Shown here: one piece after another, positions 1 through 17,987 of the stretch
How positions within the stretch are numbered: position 1 is the stretch's first letter
Layout: each line of letters opens with the position of its first letter
NCBI RefSeq assembly: GCF_026341515.1
Contig: NZ_JAPEOK010000002.1
Location: 310,001-374,000, forward strand
Direction: 5' to 3'
Origin: Streptomyces sp. NBC_00878
GTDB lineage: Bacteria > Actinomycetota > Actinomycetes > Streptomycetales > Streptomycetaceae
Length of the DNA stretch: 64,000 bases
Made by a program: the position numbers and the translations under genes
The notes under the pieces: generated by a model
Databases searched by the model: none
What the model was told of the DNA's origin: nothing
What the model saw: the letters and a program-made list of their open reading frames with translations, nothing else

Positions 1-605
1 TGACCGCCCAGATCGCCCGCTGCCTTGACGAGTACTTCGCCCAGGAGCACCGCGACATCGTGACCCTCTCCTTCGTCAGGACGCCGCAGGACCGGCTCGA
101 CGAGATCCGCGCCGAACTCGACGACGCGGGGGAGTGGCACGAGATCTCCTGCTACGTCGACGAGGGCTTCTACATGATCTCCCTCGCCGAACGCCGGGTG
201 GAGTGGATGGAGAAGCGACTGCGTGCCATCGGTGGCATGCCGCTCTACACCATGCGCCCGCCCATGCACGCCTCGGCGTTCGGCCCGCTCCGCGACAAGG
301 CCGAGCGGGAGGTGCTGTCCGCCTACACCTTCGCCGACCCCGAGCAGACGGTCGTCGCCGACCAGGACGGCGCACTGCTGCGCACCGGCGAGGAACTGCG
401 CACCATGCTGCTCGACAGCTTCGTCCGGCCCCTGAACTGGCCGAGCGTCACCACGGCTCTGAAGGCCGCCGGTGTGCGGCGGGTGTGCGTCGCCGGACCG
501 GACAGCCTGTTCGGCCGGGTCCCCTGCACGACCCGCAACTTCGAGGTCATCGCCGCGCACCCGCGCCTGGCGATGACGCCCCGGCGCCCCTCACGCGCCG
601 CCTGA
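1..605 (+). CDS. Discrete acyltransferase, C-terminal part (VinK-like), 5' truncated by window edge
   Basis: The reading frame is open from the first complete codon at base 3, so the true start lies upstream; the GTG at 60 is internal. About 200 C-terminal residues are visible. They resemble the end of a malonyltransferase/FabD-fold acyltransferase. The segment PMHASAFGPLRDKA fits the position of the catalytic His found as SHAFHSPLM in PKS AT domains, and the C-terminus has the usual NWPSVTTAL helix and GPDSLFGR turn. In vicenistatin biosynthesis VinK moves the aminoacyl-protected starter from the discrete ACP to the loading ACP of the PKS. The position directly before a discrete ACP and ligase genes supports the same job here. 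The active-site Ser is not in the window, so activity cannot be judged. Confidence 0.8.
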   Translation, partial: TAQIARCLDEYFAQEHRDIVTLSFVRTPQDRLDEIRAELDDAGEWHEISCYVDEGFYMISLAERRVEWMEKRLRAIGGMPLYTMRPPMHASAFGPLRDKAEREVLSAYTFADPEQTVVADQDGALLRTGEELRTMLLDSFVRPLNWPSVTTALKAAGVRRVCVAGPDSLFGRVPCTTRNFEVIAAHPRLAMTPRRPSRAA

Positions 606-623
606 GCACCCCTCGACCAGACA

Positions 624-673
624 GATCCGATCCGACGCGACCACTCCGATCCGACCGATCCGATCCCGACCGA
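624..673 (+). repeat. Short degenerate GATCCGA/CCGATCC repeats in intergenic gap
   Basis: The 78-base gap between the acyltransferase and ACP genes is largely made of overlapping copies of CGATCC and its neighbours (GATCCGATCCGA, then CCGATCCGACCGATCCGATC with small variations). The last unit runs into the GGAG ribosome binding site of the ACP gene at 675-678. It looks like a slippage-prone simple repeat. No stem strong enough for a terminator was seen, and no function is assigned. Confidence 0.55.
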
Positions 674-683
674 TGGAGACACC

Positions 684-935
684 ATGTGGGACGACCAGTT
701 CGAACCGACCGTGCGCCCCTTCCTCCCCTTCCTGCCCCCGCAGGAGCCGCTGCTGCCCGACTCCGAACTGCGTGACCTCGGCCTTGACTCGCTGGGGACC
801 GTGCAGCTCCTGGGCACCCTGGAGGAGACGTACCAGGTGCGGTTCCTCGACGGCGCGCTGAGCATGGACACCTTCCGGAGCGCCGGCGCCCTGTGGGCGA
901 CCGTGGAGAGCATGCTCCAGCGCGCCGCGAGCTAG
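684..935 (+). CDS. Discrete acyl carrier protein for the beta-amino acid starter (VinL-like)
   Basis: An 83-residue protein with the carrier motif LGLDSLGTVQLL; Ser36 is the predicted 4'-phosphopantetheine site. The length is normal for a single ACP. ATG at 684 is preceded by GGAG at 675-678 with good spacing. By analogy with VinL it would carry 3-methylaspartate, then 3-aminoisobutyrate after decarboxylation, then the aminoacyl-capped dipeptidyl unit, before transfer to the PKS. It lies between the discrete acyltransferase and the two adenylating enzymes, which are its expected partners. What is seen is the ACP fold and context; the exact cargo is inferred. Confidence 0.88.
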   Translation: MWDDQFEPTVRPFLPFLPPQEPLLPDSELRDLGLDSLGTVQLLGTLEETYQVRFLDGALSMDTFRSAGALWATVESMLQRAAS

Positions 936-949
936 CGGGAGCTGACACC

Positions 950-2539
950 GTGGATCCCACCATGGACGGCACGCTGTCCGGACGCTTCCTGCGTGGCCTG
1001 GCCGCCTCCCCGGACCGGCCCGCACTGCGGGCCGGCGGCGGGAGCCCGACCTACCGCGAACTGCACGAGCGTGCCCTGCTGCTGGCCGGCTCCCTGCTGG
1101 CCGGGATGCCGGACGAGCCGCGCGCCGTCGGCGTGCTGGCCGGGAGGGGCCCCACCGCCTACGTCACGCTCCTGGCCGGTCTGTACAGCGGCGTCACCGT
1201 CGTCCCGCTGCAGTCTGCGTTCCCGGCGGCCCGCACCCGGCAGATGATCGACGCCGCCGGGGTCGGTGCGCTGCTCGCCGCCGACGACACGATGCCCGCC
1301 CTGACCGCTCTGCGGGAGACCGGCACGAGCCTGCCGACACTGTTCGCGCCCGGCGGGCAGCCGATGCCCGCCCTGGCCGTGGACCCGGACAGCGCGCTGA
1401 AGGCACCCATGCCGGGCCGCCCGACGGACACCGCGTACGTCCTGTTCACCTCCGGCTCGACCGGCCGGCCCAAGGGCGTGCCGGTCACCCACGCCAACAC
1501 CGCGCACTACTTCCAACTCCTCGACGAGCGCTACGACTTCGGCCCGGACGACGTCTTCTCGCAGACCTTCGACCTCAACTTCGACTGCGCGATGTTCGAC
1601 CTGTTCTGCGCCTGGGGCGCCGGCGCCACCCTCGTACCGCCCCCCGCCGAGGCCTACCGGCGGATGCCGGAGTTCATGGCCGAGCAGGGCATGACCGTGT
1701 GGTTCTCCACCCCCAGCGCGATCACCCTGCTGCGCCGCATGGGCGCGCTGACAGCCGGCGCCCTGCCGTCGCTGCGCTGGAGCTTCTTCGCCGGTGAGGC
1801 ACTGAGCTGCCAGGACGCCGAGGACTGGGCCGCCGCCGCGCCCGGCTCGCTGCTGGAGAACCTGTACGGGCCCACGGAACTGACCATCACCATCACGGGC
1901 CACCGGTGGACGCCGGTACGCCACCTCAACGACATGGTGCCCATCGGCACCGTGCACGAGGGGCACGAAGTGCTGCTGCTGGACGACTCCGGCGCCCCGA
2001 CCACGGCCGACCAGGGCGAACTGTGCATCGCCGGGCCCCAGCTCACCCCCGGCTACCTCGACCCGGCCGACGACACCGGCAGGTTCCTCGAACACGACGG
2101 ACACCGCTTCTACCGCACCGGGGACCGGGTCCACCGCGACGGCGACGGGACCTGGCAGTACCTGGGCCGCAAGGACGCCCAGGTACAGGTGCACGGAGTA
2201 CGCCTGGAACTCGCCGAGGTGGACGCCGCCGCGCGCACCTGCGAAGGCGTCCAGGACGCGGTCACCGTCGCGGTGCCGGTGGACGGGACGACCGAACTGG
2301 CCGTGTTCCACACCGGTGAGCAGGTGCCGCCCGTCCAACTCGCCCGCCACCTGCGGCAGGTGCTGCCCGCCGCGGTCGTGCCCCGGGCCTACCACCACCT
2401 CGACGCATTCCCCCTGAACTCCAACCGCAAGACGGATCGCAGGCAGCTCACCGCCCTGGCCGTGGCGGCCATGGCACCAGCAGCGGCTGCTCCCGCCGAG
2501 CGCGGGAGCACGGACGAAAGGCAGAACGGGGCGCAGTGA
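950..2539 (+). CDS. Amino acid adenylation enzyme, stand-alone A domain (VinM-like)
   Basis: 529 residues from GTG 950, chosen because CGGGAG at 936-941 is well placed; ATG 962 is an alternative. It is a complete NRPS-type adenylation protein without a carrier domain: A3 FTSGSTGRPKG near residues 166-176, FDLNFD near 207-212 (the Asp that usually binds the alpha-amino group), A5 LYGPTE, A7 YRTGD, A8 YLGRKDAQVQVHGVRLE, and the A10 lysine in NSNRKTDRR. In vicenistatin VinM activates L-Ala and attaches it to the amino group of the ACP-bound beta-amino acid as a temporary cap. The same role is inferred here. Ala versus another small amino acid cannot be decided by eye. The stop overlaps the next gene's start by four bases (GTGA). 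Confidence 0.85.
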   Translation: MDPTMDGTLSGRFLRGLAASPDRPALRAGGGSPTYRELHERALLLAGSLLAGMPDEPRAVGVLAGRGPTAYVTLLAGLYSGVTVVPLQSAFPAARTRQMIDAAGVGALLAADDTMPALTALRETGTSLPTLFAPGGQPMPALAVDPDSALKAPMPGRPTDTAYVLFTSGSTGRPKGVPVTHANTAHYFQLLDERYDFGPDDVFSQTFDLNFDCAMFDLFCAWGAGATLVPPPAEAYRRMPEFMAEQGMTVWFSTPSAITLLRRMGALTAGALPSLRWSFFAGEALSCQDAEDWAAAAPGSLLENLYGPTELTITITGHRWTPVRHLNDMVPIGTVHEGHEVLLLDDSGAPTTADQGELCIAGPQLTPGYLDPADDTGRFLEHDGHRFYRTGDRVHRDGDGTWQYLGRKDAQVQVHGVRLELAEVDAAARTCEGVQDAVTVAVPVDGTTELAVFHTGEQVPPVQLARHLRQVLPAAVVPRAYHHLDAFPLNSNRKTDRRQLTALAVAAMAPAAAAPAERGSTDERQNGAQ

Positions 2540-4062
2540 ACCGCCAACCGACAACACAAGCCCGCACGGACGCACTCGTACACGACCTGCTGGACGAGGC
2601 CACCGCCCAAACCCCGGACGCGGCCGCGGTCAGCGACCGCGACGGGCGGTGGACCTACCGCGAACTCACCGCGTACAGCCACGCCGTCGACGCCTGGATG
2701 GAGTCCCGCGGCGTCGGCCACGGCGACCGGGTCCTCGTCCAGGTGCCCAGCATCCGCGAACTGGTCGCGCTGGTCTACGGAACCTCCCGGCGCGGCGCGA
2801 TCCTCGTACCCGTCAACACCGGCATGAAGGACTTCCACCTGCGCGCGGTGACCGCCAACGCCGAGCCCGTGCTGGTCATCTCGGCCGACGACGCCGTGCA
2901 GCGGATCGCCGCCCTCAGCGGCGGCGTCCCCGTCCTGGCGCTCGGCGAGGTGTGGCGGGACGTCGCCGCCCTGCGCGAGAAGGAGGCCCGCTCCGGCGGC
3001 GCGCACGTCACCCCCGACGACGTGGCCGTGCTCGTGTACACCTCCGGCTCCACCGCGGCCCCCAAGGCGGTCATCTGCCCGCACGGCCGGATGGTCTTCG
3101 CCTCCGAGGCCATCAACCTGGAACTCGGCTACCGCCCCGACGACGTGGTGTTCTGCCGCTTCCCCATCTCCTGGGACTACGGCCTGTACAAGGTGCTGCT
3201 GACCGCCATCGGCCGCAGCGAACTGGTCCTCGCCGACGGCGACTCCGACCTGGTCCTGCTGCGCCGCATCCGCGAGACCGGCGCCACCATCGTGCCCATC
3301 GTGCCGTCCCTGGCCACCATGATCTGTGCCCTCGCCGAGCGCGAACCGCGCCGCGAGTCCCGGGTGCGGATGTTCACCAACACCGGTGCCGCGCTGCCGA
3401 AGACCACCGCCGACGGGCTGCGCACCGCGTTCCCCGGCTCCGAGGTGGTCATCCAGTTCGGGCAGACGGAGTGCAAGCGCATCTCCATCCTGCCGCCGCA
3501 CCACCAGGACGCCAAGCCCGACTCGGTCGGCCGCCCGCTGCCCGGCACCCTCGCCTTCGCCGTCGACGACGAGGGCGTCGAACTGCCGCCAGGGGTGACC
3601 GGCGAGCTCGTCGCCGAGGGCCCGCACGTGATGCCCGGCTACTGGAAGGCGCCCGAGCAGACCGCACGCGCCTTCCGCCCCGCCCCCGCCGGCGGCCTGC
3701 GGCTCCACACCGGCGACTACGGACACGTCGACGAGGACGGGTTCCTGTACTACGAGGGCCGCCGCGACGACATGTTCAAACACAAGGGCGTGCGCATGAG
3801 CACCACCGAGATCGAGGCCGCCGCGACCGACATCCCCGGGGTCCGCGCCGCCGCGGTCCTCCCGCCCACCCCCGACCACGACCTCGCCGTGTTCGCCGAG
3901 GGCGACATCGACCCGCACGTGCTCCTGCGGGAACTCTCGCTGCGACTGGAACCCGCCAAGGTGCCGGGGGTCTCCCGCGTCGTCGACGAGCTGCCGCTGA
4001 CCCTGCACGGCAAGCACGACCGCAAGCGGCTCGCCCGCATACTGGAAGGAACCCCGCTGTGA
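2536..4062 (+). CDS. Beta-amino acid:ACP ligase, likely 3-methylaspartate-specific (VinN-like)
   Basis: 508 residues from GTG 2536, which overlaps the upstream stop. ANL-superfamily ligase with YTSGSTAAPK at about 168-177, the hinge/A8 region YYEGRRDDMFKHKGVRMSTTEIE, and a C-terminal lysine in LHGKHDRKR. Pocket residues match what is known of VinN, the 3-methylaspartate:ACP ligase. Asp214 in the FPISWDYG motif corresponds to VinN Asp230, and Lys314-Arg315 in GQTECKR to VinN Lys330-Arg331, all with the same offset of 16. In VinN these bind the beta-amino group and the alpha-carboxylate. The presence of Lys-Arg argues for an acidic substrate rather than 3-aminobutyrate. Its product would be 3-methylaspartyl-ACP, consistent with the downstream decarboxylase and mutase. 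Confidence 0.87.
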   Translation: MNRQPTTQARTDALVHDLLDEATAQTPDAAAVSDRDGRWTYRELTAYSHAVDAWMESRGVGHGDRVLVQVPSIRELVALVYGTSRRGAILVPVNTGMKDFHLRAVTANAEPVLVISADDAVQRIAALSGGVPVLALGEVWRDVAALREKEARSGGAHVTPDDVAVLVYTSGSTAAPKAVICPHGRMVFASEAINLELGYRPDDVVFCRFPISWDYGLYKVLLTAIGRSELVLADGDSDLVLLRRIRETGATIVPIVPSLATMICALAEREPRRESRVRMFTNTGAALPKTTADGLRTAFPGSEVVIQFGQTECKRISILPPHHQDAKPDSVGRPLPGTLAFAVDDEGVELPPGVTGELVAEGPHVMPGYWKAPEQTARAFRPAPAGGLRLHTGDYGHVDEDGFLYYEGRRDDMFKHKGVRMSTTEIEAAATDIPGVRAAAVLPPTPDHDLAVFAEGDIDPHVLLRELSLRLEPAKVPGVSRVVDELPLTLHGKHDRKRLARILEGTPL

Positions 4063-5297
4063 CCGGCCATACCGAGCTTGCCAAGCGCTTCGGTACCCCG
4101 TCGTACGTCTACGACCTCGACCGCGTGGCCAAGGCACGGGACGACCTCTTCGCCGCCCTGCCCGACGAGGTCGAGCTGTTCTACGCCGCCAAGGCCAACC
4201 CGCACCCGGAGATCCTGCGCGAGATGCGCGCCGGGGACGGCCGGGTGTGCCGGGCGGAGATCAGCTCCACCGGCGAACTCACCGCCGTGCTGCAGGCCGG
4301 CTTCGACGGCGCCGACGTGCTCTACACCGGGCCCGGCAAGACCGAGGAGGAGCTGACCGAGGCGCTCACCCAGGGCGTCCGGCTGTTCTCCGTGGAGTCG
4401 CTCGGCGACCTGCGCCGCATCGGCGAGACAGCCGTACGGCTCGGCGTCACCGCCGACTGCCTGCTGCGCGTCAACAACGCCACCGGCGCCGCCGTCACCA
4501 GCATCCGGATGACCGGCGTGCCCTCGCAGTTCGGCTTCGACAGCGAGACACTGCCCGCGCTCGCCCCCGAACTGCGCGACGTGCCCGGAACCGCCATCGC
4601 GGGCCTGCACTTCTTCCCGCTCAGCAACGCCAAGGACGAGGCGAGCCTGATCGCCGAGTTCCGGCACACCATCGCCACCGCGGCAGCCCTCCAGAAGCAA
4701 CTGGGCGTACCGTTCCGCCTCGTCGACATCGGCGGCGGGTTCGCCGCGCCCTACGCGGTGCGCGGCGAGCGGCCGGTCTACACCGACCTGCGCGACAACC
4801 TGGCCGCCGCGCTCGACGAGCACTTCCCCGGCTGGCGCGAGGGCGCCCCGCGCATCGCCTGCGAGTCGGGCCGCTACCTGGTCAGCGGCAGCGGCACGCT
4901 GCTCATCGGCGTCGTCAACGTCAAGGAGAGCCGCGGCCGGCGCTTCCTCATCCTGGACGGCGGCATCAACACCTTCGGCGGCATGTCCGGCCTCGGCCGC
5001 ATCATGCCCGTCTCCGTCGAGCCGGACGAGGCACGCGGCGAAGCCGGCGTGCCCGCCAGCCTCGTCGGCCCGCTGTGCACACCGGGCGACGTGCTCGGCC
5101 GGGACGTCGCACTGCCCGACATCGCGCCCGGCGACGTCCTCACCATTCCGAACGCCGGTTCCTACGGACCCACGGCCAGCCTGCTGATGTTCCTCGGGAG
5201 GCCCGCCCCCGCGGAACTCGTGGTCCGCGGCGAAGAACTGGTGTCCGTCTCCCGTATCCAGCACATCCGCACCTACGAGCACGGACAGGCCCTGTGA
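4059..5297 (+). CDS. PLP-dependent decarboxylase of the DAP/ornithine decarboxylase family (VinO-like)
   Basis: 412 residues. The GTG at 4059 overlaps the previous stop by four bases; no other start fits both spacing and the family N-terminus. It is a fold-III decarboxylase: Lys45 in FYAAKANPHP is the predicted Schiff-base lysine, IGGGFAAPY is the glycine-rich phosphate-binding loop, ESGRYLV follows, and GPLCTPGDVLG holds the catalytic Cys-region motif of DAP decarboxylases. In the vicenistatin pathway VinO decarboxylates ACP-bound 3-methylaspartate to 3-aminoisobutyryl-ACP. The neighbours (ligase upstream, glutamate mutase downstream) make that reaction the best reading. True lysA function is unlikely because of the tight operon context. 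Confidence 0.87.
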   Translation: MTGHTELAKRFGTPSYVYDLDRVAKARDDLFAALPDEVELFYAAKANPHPEILREMRAGDGRVCRAEISSTGELTAVLQAGFDGADVLYTGPGKTEEELTEALTQGVRLFSVESLGDLRRIGETAVRLGVTADCLLRVNNATGAAVTSIRMTGVPSQFGFDSETLPALAPELRDVPGTAIAGLHFFPLSNAKDEASLIAEFRHTIATAAALQKQLGVPFRLVDIGGGFAAPYAVRGERPVYTDLRDNLAAALDEHFPGWREGAPRIACESGRYLVSGSGTLLIGVVNVKESRGRRFLILDGGINTFGGMSGLGRIMPVSVEPDEARGEAGVPASLVGPLCTPGDVLGRDVALPDIAPGDVLTIPNAGSYGPTASLLMFLGRPAPAELVVRGEELVSVSRIQHIRTYEHGQAL

Positions 5298-5737
5298 TGA
5301 CCCTCCCCACCCCCCATGACGCGCCCGTGATCGTCGCCGGCGGCATATCCGACTCCCACACCTGGAACCTGGTCTTCCTCCAACTGCTGCTGGAGGAGCA
5401 CGGCCACCGCGTGGTCAACCTCGGCCCCTGCGTGCCCGAGGACCTGCTGATCGCCGAGGCCCTGGCCCACCGGCCGGCCCTCATCGTGGTCAGCAGCGTC
5501 AACGGCCACGGCTACCAGGACGGCATGCGCACCATCACCCGGCTGCGCGAGCAGCCCGAACTCGCCGACGTCCCCACGGTCATCGGCGGCAAGCTCGGCA
5601 TCGCCGGGGCCCGCAGCACCGAGGAACTGGCCACCCTGCGCACCGCCGGGTACGGCGCGGTGTTCGACGACAGCGCCGAGGGCGTCGAGGCCTTCCTGCG
5701 GATGCTCGACGGACTGCCGCAGCGGGCCCTGGTGTGA
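5297..5737 (+). CDS. Glutamate mutase small subunit, cobalamin-binding (VinI-like)
   Basis: 146 residues with the B12-binding Rossmann-like fold of methylaspartate mutase S subunit. ATG 5297 shares one base with the upstream stop; the in-frame GTG directly before it (5294) is equally possible. The base-off cobalamin motif is Asp19-x-His21-x-x-Asn24 (SDSHTWN), so His21 should ligate cobalt. The classical motif has Gly at the last position. SSVNGHG (66-72) and the GG pair 97-98 (VIGGK) fit the nucleotide-tail pocket. Together with the next gene it converts L-glutamate to (2S,3S)-3-methylaspartate. The four-base overlap with the large subunit gene supports equimolar, coupled synthesis. Confidence 0.88.
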   Translation: MTLPTPHDAPVIVAGGISDSHTWNLVFLQLLLEEHGHRVVNLGPCVPEDLLIAEALAHRPALIVVSSVNGHGYQDGMRTITRLREQPELADVPTVIGGKLGIAGARSTEELATLRTAGYGAVFDDSAEGVEAFLRMLDGLPQRALV

Positions 5738-7023
5738 CCGGCGACGGGTTCGGCGGCTTCGTCCGCCGGGCTCACAACGCGGGGCACCTGGTGGTCCAGC
5801 CCCGCATGGGTATGAGCGAGCCGGCCCGTATGCGGGCCGGCCTGCTCGCCACCCGGAACGCCGCGGCCACGACCGTGGGCACCCTCACCCTGGACAGCTA
5901 CACCCGGGTCGGGGATCTGGAATCGGCCGAACTGGCCCTGATGGAGGACGTGTCGCTCAACGGCTACCCCATCGTCAGCCACGACAGGGCCACCACTCTC
6001 CACGTCCTGGACGGAATCCGCGGACCGCACTTCCCGGTGCAGGTCCGGCACGGCTCGGCGGTTCCGCTGGACATCTTCCGGGCCCTGCTGGCGGTCGGCC
6101 TGGACGCCTCCGAAGGCGGTCCCGTCTCGTACTGCCTGCCCTACGGACGGGTCCCGCTGCGCGAGTCCATGGCCAACTGGTCCGCATCCTGCGAACTGCT
6201 GGCCTCGCTGCGCGACACCGGCGCCGAACCGCACCTGGAGACGTTCGGCGGCTGCGTACTGGGCCAGCTGTGCCCGCCGAGCCTGCTCGTGGCGGTCAGC
6301 GCACTGGAGGCGCTGTTCTTCTACCGGCACGGCATCCGCAGTATTTCGGCGAGTTACGCACAGCAGACCAATGCACGTCAGGATGCCGAAGCCGTGGCCG
6401 CATTGCGCAGTCTGTGCGGTGAACTGCTGCCGGACGCGGAATGGCATGTCGTCGTCTACGCCTACATGGGGCTGTATCCGGAAACCCCGGGAGGGGCGTA
6501 CCGGTTGCTCGGACAAGCCGCCGAACTCGCCGTCGCCAGCGGCTCGGAGCGGCTCATCGTGAAAACCGTCGCGGAATCCCGGCGCATTCCGACCGTGCGG
6601 GAGAACGTCGACGCACTGGAATACGCGGCGGCGGTCGCCCAGCGTACCGAGCGCGCCCCGCTTCCCGGCACCGCCTCCCAGACGTACGCCGAGGCATCCG
6701 CACTGGTCAACGCCGTGCTGGAGCTGAGCGACGATCTCGGTCAGGCACTGCTCGGGGCATTCGCCCTGGGATACCTCGACGTTCCGTACTGCCTGCATCC
6801 GGACAACGCCGGACTCAGCAGGAGCTATATCGACGCGGACGGCCGGCTGCGCTGGGCGGACACCGGAAGGATGCCGCTGGCCGGTATCGCCGACGCCCGC
6901 CAATCGCACGCCATCACCTCCGGCGATCTGCTCGCGTCACTGTCGTACATTCGGCGCTCGTTCGACCTGGAGACAACCTCCGGAGCGGTGGCGGGAAAGG
7001 GACGGACCCCTAGGGGTTCGTAA
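5734..7023 (+). CDS. Glutamate mutase large (catalytic) subunit (VinH-like)
   Basis: 429 residues from GTG 5734, overlapping the small-subunit stop (GTGA). It is shorter than clostridial GlmE (about 483 aa). Residues known in GlmE can be placed by spacing. Arg24 (QPRMG), Arg58 (SYTRVG) and Arg105 (VRHGS) fit the arginine claw Arg66/100/149. Glu127, Tyr133 and Tyr137 (EGGPVSYCLPY) fit Glu171, Tyr177 and Tyr181. The TIM-barrel active site therefore looks intact. It generates the substrate radical that rearranges glutamate to 3-methylaspartate, giving the branched beta-amino acid starter. It is the last gene of the starter cassette; the PKS starts 69 bases on. The final codons hold a 12-bp palindrome that may be regulatory. 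Confidence 0.9.
   Translation: MTGDGFGGFVRRAHNAGHLVVQPRMGMSEPARMRAGLLATRNAAATTVGTLTLDSYTRVGDLESAELALMEDVSLNGYPIVSHDRATTLHVLDGIRGPHFPVQVRHGSAVPLDIFRALLAVGLDASEGGPVSYCLPYGRVPLRESMANWSASCELLASLRDTGAEPHLETFGGCVLGQLCPPSLLVAVSALEALFFYRHGIRSISASYAQQTNARQDAEAVAALRSLCGELLPDAEWHVVVYAYMGLYPETPGGAYRLLGQAAELAVASGSERLIVKTVAESRRIPTVRENVDALEYAAAVAQRTERAPLPGTASQTYAEASALVNAVLELSDDLGQALLGAFALGYLDVPYCLHPDNAGLSRSYIDADGRLRWADTGRMPLAGIADARQSHAITSGDLLASLSYIRRSFDLETTSGAVAGKGRTPRGS
7006..7017. promoter_or_regulatory. Perfect 12-bp palindrome ACCCCTAGGGGT before the PKS A gene
   Basis: A perfect self-complementary 12-mer lies inside the last codons of the mutase gene, 75 bases before the PKS start. It is nested in a wider inverted repeat with GGAAAGGG on the left and CCCTTTCC on the right. 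The octamer CTAGGGGT recurs at 32411-32418 upstream of PKS C, beside the divergent LAL regulator. The sharing suggests a regulator-binding site. The wider arms would also permit an attenuator-type hairpin between the starter cassette and the PKS. No direct evidence of binding exists in the sequence. Confidence 0.4.
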
Positions 7024-7092
7024 GGGTGTGGCCCTTTCCGGGCCGTCACTACGGTGGGAAAAAAGGCGTCGGTCGAAAGTGGAGATGCGTGG

Positions 7093-17934
<10,842 letters not shown>

Positions 17935-17987
17935 CCCCGCGCCGCACCACCCCGGCGCCGCCAAGCAATCAGGGAGCGACACCGACC

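Noticed and set aside
7054..7092. GTG 7054 as start of PKS A
   Set aside because: ATG 7093 has a properly spaced GGAG, and the extra residues (GKKASVESGDAW) are not part of any domain.
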